Shown piece after piece: positions 1 through 9,156 of a stretch of 64,000 nt of DNA (positions are counted from its first letter, which is position 1; every line of letters starts with the position of its first letter). The stretch comes from Vermamoeba vermiformis (Eukaryota > Tubulinea > Echinamoebida): assembly GCA_045837725.1 (NCBI GenBank), contig JBEWZL010000198.1, forward strand, positions 1 through 64,000, given 5' to 3'. The notes beneath the pieces were generated by a model. The model worked only from the letters and a program-made list of their open reading frames with translations, searched no databases and had not been told where the DNA came from. Both the position numbers and the translations under genes were made by a program.

Positions 1-39
1 CGAAAGGTATTGTAAAAACCCAGTTGGGTATATTTCATT
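1..39 (+). repeat. Left terminal inverted repeat
   Basis: Core GGTATTGTAAAAACCCA followed by GTTGGGTATATTTCATT. Matches the reverse complement of 6036-6074 at 36 of 39 positions. It may extend beyond the window start. Confidence 0.85.
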
Positions 40-43
40 AATT

Positions 44-3000
44 TTAGACTATCATTTGCTCAATTCTCTTCTTTTCATAGTCAGCCCATACTTCATTCTT
101 GCTTTGGTCTGCATCTATGAAGCAATTACGTGGCTCCCAGGACTGTTGTCCTCCGTCCCAAAGTACCAGCCACTCTAACTTACGTCCAACTTTTCGGTGG
201 TCTATAATACTTTTAACTACCCATTCTGCCTCATCTGCAAACAAAAATGAGTAACAATTAAGAATAAACCTATGATTTGAAGGTACCTTCAACCTGCCGT
301 TTACGCTTCTTTAAATTGACCATTGTTGGTTCTTTTTCTGATGAGACCACAAGCTCTGGTCCTTCACGTTTAACTTGGCCAATCTGGAACAATTCTGTCA
401 TAACTTTCACCTCTTCTGTTCTCTCCAGACCTTTGTAATATTCGATGCCCTGCAACATGTTAGTAACTGAATAGTAAAGTACAATCCTCACCTTTTCAGA
501 AAGAAATTTAGAGGTCTTTGTCACTATTGTGGCTATCAACTCCTTGGACACAGGGTTTGGTTGAAGTGCTACAGGTTCGGCTGACGGAGAATGACTAAAC
601 ACTGATTCTTCAACTTCAATCCAATTTTCATCGAGAGATTTTTGTTTGAACAGGAGTGTTGGAGTGCCATCAAGTCCTTTCTTTAGCCAAAAAGCATATT
701 TGTCTTTGTGACCACTCATTGATGAGCAGAATGTGAGAAACCACTTTTTCCAGGAAAGAATGGGCCATTGGAGTTCATGAATATACACATCCTTGGGATA
801 GATTGACTTTGCAAATGTAATAGCATCATTCATAGTTTCAATAACTTTCCATTGGAAGTAAGTATGAAATGGTTGAAATAGTCGGTCAATATCTTCATGT
901 GTGTGGCCAGGTTGTAAATAATGAATGAAAACCTCTTCAAACCACTCATTGTGCACTAGTAATGCTGCAAATTGAAGCAAATATTGATTTTTGCCTTCAG
1001 CTGCACTGTTATCTACTTGTAAATACAGTGTTGTTGGTCTATTTTGTGGTTGAATTGATAGCAAAGATTCTTTCAAATGATGGAACAGGAGTGAGATGTA
1101 AAAGTCTGCATCTGCAATGTAATCAGACTCCTTGAAAAACACTAACTCTTTCTTGTTCAGTCCATGGTTAATGAAGCCTACAAAGCTTGCTTGCAAAAGG
1201 TTAATATTCGCCCATTCTTTTGGCATTGGATGGTGCTGAGGAAGTTGAAAACTGCCACTTTTGTCTGTAATGATGCTCATCTTCAAGAAGGGTTGCTTAA
1301 TGGCAATATCTGCTCTTTGCCGATACATCTGTCTGTCCTTTGTAATATAATCTATGTGTTCATTCATCTGCTGTTTCAATTGCAACAGCTTATCTTCTGA
1401 AGGGCACTGTAGTCGCCGTTGTTTAATCAATAAACAGGTTGAACATTTGCCAAGTCGAGTCTCCTTCGGGCATTTAACATTCTAAAATCTTTAGCAAAAT
1501 TGAAAGATGCACATAGTAACTTACTGCAAACCATTTGCGCTTGACCTGCTTGAAAGTTTCATAGCTTGGTGTGTCAGCTCCTGGGTGAAGATTGGCAAAT
1601 TCACCAGAAAACAGATTGTACCATTCCTTCACACTTGCATTGGTTAGCAATCACAGTATCAGAACAAGAACTTACGTCATGTGTGATGGTAAGTGAATTT
1701 CATCTTTAGTTGGCACATAATCACCATATGTATTGCAATAGTTTTGGATCCAAGCGGCTACTGAGTCTCTCTTTGGGGAGTCATACACCCAAAAGCAATT
1801 ACCATGCATATGAGCCTTTGTTCCATTTAGGTATTGTTGCTTGCATTGAATAACCTTGTCGACAGACACTCCATAAACTCTGCAAAATGCAAGCTGACAA
1901 ACTGATACACCTCCTACCAGGAAAGCAACAGCTGGGCTATCAATGTTCATGTTTGTTTCAAAAAATTTCATCAGCCACTTAGTTTTCTGACTGTCATTGA
2001 GCTCAGCCACCATCTTGCGGCTTTCCAGAATCTGGCTGGTAGTGAAGAGTTCAGTACATCTAGCCTTACAACAGTTTGTAGCTGCAACTGGAAAATGTTA
2101 GTTAGATCTAAAATTTGCAAGTTATAAGTACCTTTGTTAATTGAATCAGCCCCAAGTAACTTTTGTTTTTTTAATGACTTGAGTTTTTCAGATGGAATGA
2201 TATTCTTTGTTAGGACTTGGAACAGATTCTGCGAGGCAATTGGGGTACTTTCTGGCTGCACTTGCAAGGTAGTAAATAGGTCTTTTGCATTGATGGCTTT
2301 CGAAACAGGTGCAGAATTCTAACAAGAGTTAATGCTTAGAAGAACTAAACCAGGTTAAATTACCTGTCGTTTTAAGTACACAATGTGGTCATAATATATC
2401 TTAGATTTGCTTGTTTCAAGTGTTTCTGCCACTGGAGTGGCAATTCCTTCATTTTGCATGCCATCATAGAAATACAAGACTGACTGTTGCACAAAATAGC
2501 ATGTAGTGTGGGCTCCAGTGCACATCATTACAGCTAATAGGTCATACTGACAATTGTTGACAGTTAAAACTGGCTCGATGGTTATATTTGGGTTGCTAAA
2601 TTGCCTTTTGAGTCTTCCTAACTCGACAGTCAAAACTTGTGGCAACTCCAATGTACCTACACAGTTTAATATCAAATTCATTTCTTCTAATTGAACTTAC
2701 GATGTTCAACAGGTTGTATTCCACAATCATAGCAGTTGATGGGTAGCTGGCAGTTGTAGTCTGCTAAGTGGTTGAGTGCAGCTTGGAGTGAGAGTGTACT
2801 GTCAGTCAGTTTTTCTTCAACAAAAACTGCCACTTGATGAAATAGCTTTGTTGTTGTAGGACATTTGCAGTGGCTAACAACTTTAAGAGTAGAGACAAAT
2901 AATGCTGATTCGGCAATTGACAGAGTTTTGAAAGCTGCCGTGAGTATTGCACCAATTGAGACATAAGTCTTGCAAGGCACCCAGCCTACAACAGGACCAA

Positions 3001-3252
3001 GGGCATCTATCAGATCCAATTTTAATTGGTGTAGCCTTTCATTGGATAGTGGTCCATTATTAATCCAACCCGTCAATAGTTTAAAAAAGTCACTCTCAAA
3101 CTTGTGTCCTGGCAATTTTTGCAGCACTAGCCGAAGAACGAAGCCAACTGTCTCAATAGTGCATAGGTCATTCATATCTACCATTGTTAGGTCATTCTAT
3201 TAATAGTGCTTAACTTACTGTTAGAGCCCCATTGAAAGCCTTGGAATGTCAT
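44..3252 (-). CDS. Transposon protein: USP-like protease + Cys cluster + DUF7869-like DDE core + chromodomain
   Basis: Eight exons (3252-3219, 3177-2701, 2656-2364, 2318-2132, 2087-1676, 1633-1525, 1481-287, 234-44) join through GT/AG introns of 41-55 nt and keep phase at every junction, giving 965 codons without a stop. Residues about 1-240 look like a compact ubiquitin-specific-protease fold: a candidate catalytic Cys17 in a NMNDLC context and a His box around His220 (GAHTTCYF, then LYFYDG). Residues about 336-341 hold a CC...C cluster, with more Cys pairs just before the core (CPKE...KCSTC, about 508-520). The core has ITD (Asp577), VDN (Asp661) and GHTHEDID (about 696-703), the pattern I associate with DUF7869. 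Residues about 903-965 are a chromodomain (EWVVKSIIDHR...WEPRNCF). The likely role is transposase with chromatin targeting. The protease function is inferred from motifs only. Splice sites are predicted by eye. Confidence 0.8.
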
Positions 3253-4511
3253 TTTCCTGAAGTAACAGTATTAATGAACTGCACATGAATAGTGATTTTT
3301 AAAATCTATATTGTTGGTCAATTTTGTATCATTATATGATGATCAATAGCATAGAATAGTAAGAGTCGTTCGGCAAAGTAGTGCTGTTTTACGTCAGCAG
3401 CAAGAGGGTTGATGCGCACCACTGTGAACCCCTACGATTTTAGCTAGCCATAACAGTGCTATATATATATTAGATGCAATGAATAACTGCCAGCATTATA
3501 TTTAGTTGAGTTCGGCAAAGTCGTGCTGCACACGAAGTTGAAGTTAAAGTTACGTTACACCAGTGTTGGGCAATCATGATTTTTCTTACCAAAATCAATT
3601 GCATATATAAACTACATGAGGTATTGTAATACCATATATATACTTAATAGAGTTCGGCAAAGTCTGGGTAAGGCACAGAAATTGTCAACAAAGATGACCC
3701 GAGAGAACTTTACTTGCATCAACTCAATAGTCCAGCTACTGCCATTACTAATAGCATAAATAATTGTAAGCACAATGAATAGGGATAGGAGTTACTTCAA
3801 TTCTCTTTTACTCATGAGTAGTGGATCTTGTCAGATCTAGATCGGCAGAACTGAACTAGCAAAACCATCTTTAAAATATATATCAAAGCTTTAGTATTGC
3901 TCATTGTATATGTACAAATGCATACACCATGTTTGAAACAATTTGGTTAATTAGTAATGATGCTATAGATTGAAAACCCTCTTACGGCAAGGATTTGACT
4001 GGTGCACGAGACAGAACAGATAATAGGCTTTTTGAATATGCAATGATCAGCCCCAAAATGATAGATATGGGATATATATAATATAAGCAGCATACATATG
4101 TTATTATTATGTATTATGTTGATACCTAACAATTTCCGAGCTGGATATGAAATTATGCCGATCAATTTTCTCCTCAAAAATTCAAAATAGCCATTAAACT
4201 AGCATATTTAAATTATTATAATGCATATATAATTATAAATTGATATATGTCTTCATATGTAATAATTTCCGAGCAAGATGTAAAGTTAAATCCACCTTGA
4301 CTTACATTAGTTTTGAATCCATTGAGTTGCCTTGATAATGATGTGTTGTATGAGGTATATAATAGGTGATTTGAACTATAGGTGTTGTTTAATGTTATTA
4401 TTGGAATGAAATAATGGTCAAATAACTTCTCCGTAGCAAGTGCCCTGGTTAATTTCCTTTTATGGGTAACCAAATCCAATTGTCCTCGGAAATCATTACA
4501 TGAACACCACA
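3253..4511. promoter_or_regulatory. Divergent spacer between the two transposon genes
   Basis: AT-rich 1.26 kb stretch between the two divergent start codons of the transposon, with no supported ORF. It must hold both promoters. It contains three copies of GTTCGGCAAAGT at an exact 142-bp spacing (listed separately) and two copies of AATTTCCGAG (about 4131 and 4264), plus an inverted relative near 4486. No TATA or initiator could be assigned with confidence. Confidence 0.55.
3368..3663 (+). repeat. Three GTTCGGCAAAGT motifs spaced exactly 142 bp
   Basis: GTTCGGCAAAGT starts at 3368, 3510 and 3652. The first two copies extend the match to GTTCGGCAAAGTNGTGCTG. The sequence between copies is not otherwise alike, so this is either an old 142-bp tandem repeat with only the motif conserved, or phased protein-binding sites in the spacer. 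Confidence 0.7.
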
Positions 4512-5952
4512 ATGAGTGAGGATACTGACAAGGTATTAATTGACAACCCTACTGCTGCATCAGTTGACAGTGAAGCCCAGCAGCCAAAGCAAAATCCCCC
4601 GCCCAGTCCAAAATCCACTCGGGAATCATTAATAGCTGGTAATTAACTCTCTTAATTATTCTATAATTTTCCCAACATTATGATGTCTCTTTATTTATAA
4701 GGAAACTAATTTTTAATGGCTAGAAGAAAAAATTGAGTCCCTCAATCCTGATCGGCAAACCAAAATTCCTATTGGTAATTCCAATAATGAAGGTACATAT
4801 TAATTTATTATTGTAAGTATTACTCATACATAAATCAATTATAGTAAGCAATGACAGTGTCCAAGAAGAAAAATCTTCCTTCGGCGGGCTGAACTCTGCC
4901 GATAACAAAGGTAAGTAATAAGGCATTATTGGATCAACTCTGACTTGTTGCTGATTTAGAGGTATATACTGAGTTCTACAAGTACCACGGAGAGCCTTGG
5001 AATGGCAATTATTATTATAAAGTGACTCGGCGGATGGATGACTTTGCTGTCGAAGTTGGAGATACAGTGGTTGTAAAAAATGTCATTGGCTTGCATACAG
5101 TGCTATTCATCATTCGCAATAAGCAATTCAACAAGGTTCTCCTTGCAGATCCTTCCCTTAAATCTGTAATTGAAGTCAAGTTCAGTGATGTCAAGTCAGT
5201 TGAAGGCAAAGCTAGCAATAGTCAAAAAGAGTGCCTGGATGAATTGTTTAAGGCTTATTATGCAGCAAAGGTATGTCAGAAACAATATAACCCTATTTAT
5301 TTACGTTGTCCAGACTAGAAAAGTCTCTCCAAAACCTACTGTGAAAACAGAGCCAGCAAAAAAGGCTTCTAGGACCCAGCCAGTACGTGCCTCAAGAACA
5401 CTGGTAAAGCCAGCTGCGCCAAGCAAAAAAGGTAGCAAATTCTATTACCGATAGGTTTTGACAAAGACGTTTACAGGAGCAAGCAAGGGACTTGTTGCTA
5501 AAGATCAGAAGAGACCTATTGCTGTAGTAGAGCCTTCTTTGGTCAAATGACGACAATTGCAAAGTTTGTCTGCATCAGAGTCAGAAGATGAAGTTATCCC
5601 ACTTAAGAACAAGACAAAGTCCATTCACAAGCCAACATTACCAAAGCTCCCACCACCGCAAGCTGCACCCACTGCTGCCACTAACACAACTGAATTAGTT
5701 GGAGTTCCAGCTGTCCACTTGAGTCCTCAAACTACAGGATTGACACCCAGCCCAGTTCCCACTTCTGTGTTGAATACTGCAAACAATGCAAGCAACCAAT
5801 ATCTCCAAAGTATACTGGAGTTGCAGCAAATGCAGCACAGACACTCTATGGCACAGCAACAGGCCCAGTTCATGACAATTCTACAACAACAGCAGCAAGC
5901 AGAGGCAGACAGCTCATTCCGTACTGCCTTCTTACTTGCAAACAAACTTTGA
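4512..5952 (+). CDS. Second transposon gene: BAH-like domain and Gln/Pro-rich tail, one in-frame TGA
   Basis: Exons 4512-4638, 4724-4792, 4845-4910, 4960-5270, 5314-5431 and 5477-5952 keep phase across five introns of 43-85 nt. The N-terminus is acidic and disordered. Exon 4 encodes a segment (EVYTEFYKYHGEPW, then VTRRMDDFAVEVGDTVVVK) that resembles the start of a BAH domain, a chromatin-reading module. Lys/Pro-rich and Gln-rich stretches (QLQSLSASESEDE, QQQAQFMTILQQQQQ) follow. The reading frame meets TGA at 5548-5550 and then stays open in the same frame to 5952. CGA to TGA decay, readthrough, or a shorter product are all possible. AATAAA lies at about 5981. Not recognised as a named family. 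Its role as an accessory chromatin-binding protein is inferred from the domain hint and its partner gene. Confidence 0.65.
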
Positions 5953-6035
5953 TATTTATTCTGGTGTTAGCTAATTCTGCCTAATAAACTGAAGAACAAT
6001 AGAAAAGCAAAAGAAAACTTTACACACAAAGAATA

Positions 6036-6074
6036 AATGAAATACACCCAAATGGGTTTTTACAATACCTTCCG
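6036..6074 (-). repeat. Right terminal inverted repeat
   Basis: Reverse complement of the left TIR with three mismatches. On the plus strand it reads AATGAAATACACCCAAATGG and ends in ACAATACCTTCCG. Only six bases separate it from the first TATCCGG iteron of the neighbouring element. Confidence 0.85.
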
Positions 6075-6080
6075 TCGGCT

Positions 6081-6116
6081 CGGCTATCCGGAGCGTTTCG
6101 GCTATCCGGAAGCAGG
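6081..6116 (+). repeat. Two left 18-bp iterons
   Basis: CGGCTATCCGGAGCGTTT (6081-6098) and CGGCTATCCGGAAGCAGG (6099-6116). The CCGG cores at 6088 and 6106 are 18 bp apart, the same period as the right-hand array. Confidence 0.75.
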
Positions 6117-6194
6117 TAGTGGAAATGGGGGTTGGCAATCACACAGAAGTCCCAGGTTCAAATCCTGGTAACCCACTTTTTTTTTTTTTTTTTT
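6105..6194 (+). pseudogene. tRNA-like fragment or SINE head with Pol III-style T tract
   Basis: 6152-6168 folds as a perfect T arm: stem CCAGG/CCTGG around loop TTCAAAT, with the B-box-like word GGTTCAAATCC. It is followed by AACCCAC (an acceptor-like 3' strand) and a run of T residues ending at about 6194, a Pol III terminator. Upstream GGTAGTGG and TGGGGGTT only partly match an A box and a 5' acceptor strand, and no good D arm or anticodon arm can be drawn. A degenerate tRNA or the head of a tRNA-derived SINE fits best. Confidence 0.4.
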
Positions 6195-6634
6195 ATTGCA
6201 GTATCATCACCCACTAACAGGGTTATAATTGTAACACTAATAAATACCTGTTAGAAATATATTAAATTTCAATTACATCATTAATTAAAGTCAGATCTAA
6301 GCCAAAGACTGAGAGAAAACTTAGAGGTAAGTTGTACCCTACTTAGAAGGCCCAATATAATTACAATATGTTATTATAATTGATTTTCGAAATTTTGGCA
6401 CTGTCCTGAGATTCCAGAAAATATTTGTAAGAGTTTTGAATTTTTTTAGATCTGGATCTTGTGCAGGACCGCCATAGGACACACCCTCTATATAAGGGCT
6501 CTTATTATACATATATAATGTATATGGGGGGTACTATCTTATATATTTAATTCAAGTTTTTTGGTGCATTAGTAAAGTCATAGTAGATCTGCAAACATGA
6601 TGCAAAAATAGTGACTTAATCTTATTGTATAGTA

Positions 6635-8471
6635 ATGGAGAGATCTCCCAAGAAGCTAAGGCGCCCCTCTAAGCGCCATTTCAAGCAACTGGTGGCAAAG
6701 GTTGCCAAAGTGCACAAGGCTGCTCAGTACACTTTGTACAAGTATTTGAAGCGAGTTTTGAATACTGTGCCTGAGGGCAAGAAGCATCCGCCAAAACTAG
6801 TACCGTAAGTGCATTACATTGCATTATGTTTGTCTAATATTCGATAGATCCTATCTATCAATTAGTGATGCATGTTTGATCTTCATCCATTGGCTTTGTT
6901 ATAGTCCAATTATGTCCTTCTATGATGATTATGGCATTCCTAGCTCAACCATGTCTGAGTTTATCCGTTGTATGCTTGATTTGGTATGCATTGTACGTCA
7001 AGATCTACATAGAACTAATGTATTCAAAGCTGAAAGATTTTCCATCTGAGCACATCACCTCAACTGCAGCAGAAAGAAAAGATGCAGCAGAGAATGTTCT
7101 GATGGAGCCATACTCCAAAATACGAGCATTGTTAGATGGAACTCATTGCCCAGCTGAGACCAGCAGTGCACAAAAAGATTCTCACCACAGCTTCAAGCTA
7201 AAGCGTGGGGCTTTAACAACTCTAGCAGCAACAGATTTCAATGACAAGATTATCTATGTCTCAAAAGAGTCGCATCCAGCTGGGTCTCACAATGACCAAA
7301 AACTTTTGTCCATCTACATCAAAGACTACAAAGCTGTTGTTGGAGAAGACTTCACTATTGCTGATGGTGCATTTGTAAAGGACTTTAAGAAGAATGCTTT
7401 TTGGGGTATGTTGCTGAAGGAAGTGGATTTATGAATTCTGATTACATGAACAGTTCCAATCATCAAATACAAGGGCAGACAATTGTCTCTGCGCCAGAAA
7501 GCAAGCAACAAAGTCCACAGGCACATCCGTAGTGCAATTGAAAGAGTGTTTGGAAGACTTAAGTCAACATTTAAAGTTCTGAAGCTCATCTGGCGCCTGG
7601 ATCATCAGCTCTTTAATGTAGCATTCAGAATCTGTGCAGCACTCTACAATCTAGGATTGCCTCAGCAATCAAGAAAGATCCAGCCCCCTGCCAACCACAA
7701 GCTTTTTGTGTATGTGTTCTGTGCAGAACTCAGCAAAGTCTAATTTATTACAGGTATGAGCCAACACAAACCGCCATACAGCAGGACACTGAAGCAACAG
7801 AGCACTGCAACCTCACATTTGAAGAGTTCCTTGCCTTGCAGACAGATGGTGAAGTAGCTGAAAGAGCCCCTCCTGCAACTGAACAAGGCAATGAAGATTG
7901 GGAAGAGAACTCAGAAAGCTTATCTATCGAAGATTCTGAGGATGCAGAGCACAATGACTCTGTTTACTCCAGAGAGTATGAAAATGATGAATTTGATGAA
8001 ATCCCAGAAATGGATCCCCCATCTCCTGTCCCATCAAATGCAAACCAAAGAGACAAGATCATCCGTGAAATTTTGTCAGATAGAGAGAAAAGTGAGCAAT
8101 TCCAGCTATATAGACAATTGTTCTTGAACTTTGCTGAGGCAAGCAAAAAACTGCGCGATATCACTGAAGAGGCTCGTCAACGAAACTTTGGGAACCATAC
8201 TTCAGATAAGAAATGGCAGTTGGCATTCTCCGTCATGATGAAAGCCTCCAAATCATTGCAGGAAGCTGAACGCAATAACCAATTTGCAAACTTGACAGCT
8301 GAAGATGTGGAACAAGTTTACCATGAAGTTTCTCGTCTTCTAGGTACCCCAATAACACCTCCATCATCACCAACGCACTCCCCTAGCAGAAAACGAGCAG
8401 CTCCTGATGATGACAGCTCAGATGCTTCTGGCCCTACTCAAAGTTCTGCAAAGAAGCAGAAGTCCACCTAA
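6635..8471 (+). CDS. Harbinger/IS5-like DDE transposase with long acidic C-terminal tail
   Basis: Exons 6635-6804, 6905-6966, 7013-7405, 7454-7709 and 7754-8471 keep phase and give 532 residues without a stop. The second intron has the weak donor GTTGTA. The N-terminus is basic (MERSPKKLRRPSKRHFK), a likely nuclear localisation or DNA-binding segment. The catalytic core matches DDE_Tnp_4: Asp in ALLDGTHCP, Asp in FTIADGAF, Glu in AIERVFGRLK, with the usual VSKESHPAGSHND between. The last 250 residues are acidic, predicted helical (REILSDREKSEQFQLYRQLF) and end in a Pro/Ser and KKRAAP/KKQK nuclear-type tail. Classical Harbinger elements encode a separate Myb-like protein, and none is seen here. 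The tail may replace it, which is inference. Confidence 0.75.
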
Positions 8472-9156
8472 CTCATCTTCTTGTTAGCAGATCCTACTCA
8501 ATTTCATTACTCATATATATTTAGATAATAGATATAGTGTATTCATTAAAATAAACTTTTTATCTGCAACTGTAGGTACTTATCCGGAAGTTGTCACTTA
8601 GCCGGGACAAATGACTTGTCCGGGACAAACAACATATCCGGGTCGGATGACTTATCCGGGCCGGATATGTGATACTGCATGGATATGAGAGCCAGCCTGG
8701 ACTGGCCATCCTCCCATTGGCTGATAACAACCACTAGTAACTGACATCCAGAAAAATAAAAAAATGGCAGATGGCTGATAACATATGGGGGATGGCCACC
8801 ATGGCACAGGACAGAGATAAAATATCATATTCAGTGGCACCGGGGGATCTGGCACAGTCAGTCAACACAAAGAAGTTCTTAGCAAGCTCTGCAGAATTTT
8901 TTAATGTCTCTGAGCCCTGCAAAAAAGATACTTCTACTTAGAAGTTTCTACGCTTTGGTAACTGATTATGAGAGTTTCCATAAATCTCCACATGGATTTC
9001 TAGCTTCATAGTTCTCACCTACATCACCAGGTTTGCTCACTCACCAGCTTGGTGTACTTACTCTGAAGTGTGGATTAATGAATAAACAATGAAACGTGAA
9101 GCTGGAGCAGTATGTGAGAAACCAGAACTTTCACTGTGCCATTTACTATTTACAAT
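8472..9156. other. Intergenic stretch after the Harbinger-like element
   Basis: Holds the five-copy iteron array (8580-8669), then about 490 bp in which I see no supported gene. AATAAA at about 8552 could serve the transposase. Small open frames on the minus strand (8652-8922) show no recognisable domain and no splice context. Confidence 0.5.
8580..8669 (+). repeat. Five tandem 18-bp iterons (TTATCCGGGACAAATGAC type)
   Basis: CCGG occurs at 8584, 8602, 8620, 8638 and 8656, exactly 18 bp apart. Copies include TTATCCGGAAGTTGTCAC, TTAGCCGGGACAAATGAC and TTGTCCGGGACAAACAAC. The last copy, TTATCCGGGCCGGATATG, is nearly palindromic. Confidence 0.85.

Larger units (their letters stand above)
1..6074. 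mobile_element. TIR DNA transposon with DUF7869-like transposase and a second BAH-like gene
   Basis: Bases 1-39 are repeated in inverted orientation at 6036-6074 with 36 of 39 positions identical, and everything between is accounted for by two divergently transcribed, intron-bearing genes and a 1.26 kb central spacer. The left TIR starts at the first base of the window, so the outermost bases and any target-site duplication cannot be read. Each TIR contains a small palindrome (ACCCA, two bases, TGGGT). The minus-strand gene looks intact, which with the near-identical TIRs suggests recent activity. I cannot place it in a named superfamily with certainty. The DUF7869-like core is, from memory, an RNase H-like domain found in transposon-derived proteins. 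Confidence 0.8.
5953..6634. other. Boundary between the two elements: TIR, iterons, tRNA-like piece, AT-rich leader
   Basis: Holds the 3' end of the first transposon with its right TIR (6036-6074), two 18-bp TATCCGG iterons, a tRNA-like fragment with a T tract, and about 440 bp of AT-rich DNA (6195-6634) that would contain the promoter of the Harbinger-like transposase. I see no gene in the AT-rich part. Confidence 0.6.
6081..8669 (+). mobile_element. Harbinger/IS5-like DNA element bracketed by 18-bp iterons
   Basis: One intact transposase gene (6635-8471) lies between two 18-bp iterons at 6081-6116 and five at 8580-8669, all with a TATCCGG-type core. The iterons run in the same orientation on both sides, so they are not simple TIRs. 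They may be subterminal transposase sites or a minisatellite into which the element inserted. Exact termini and target-site duplication could not be identified. Confidence 0.6.

Noticed and set aside
6984-7012. Frameshift in the Harbinger transposase near 7.0 kb
   Set aside because: A 46-nt intron (6967-7012) restores the frame, so a break need not be assumed.
8652-8922. Minus-strand open frames of 60-70 codons
   Set aside because: They overlap each other in different frames, have no domain, and lie after the iteron array with no splice context.
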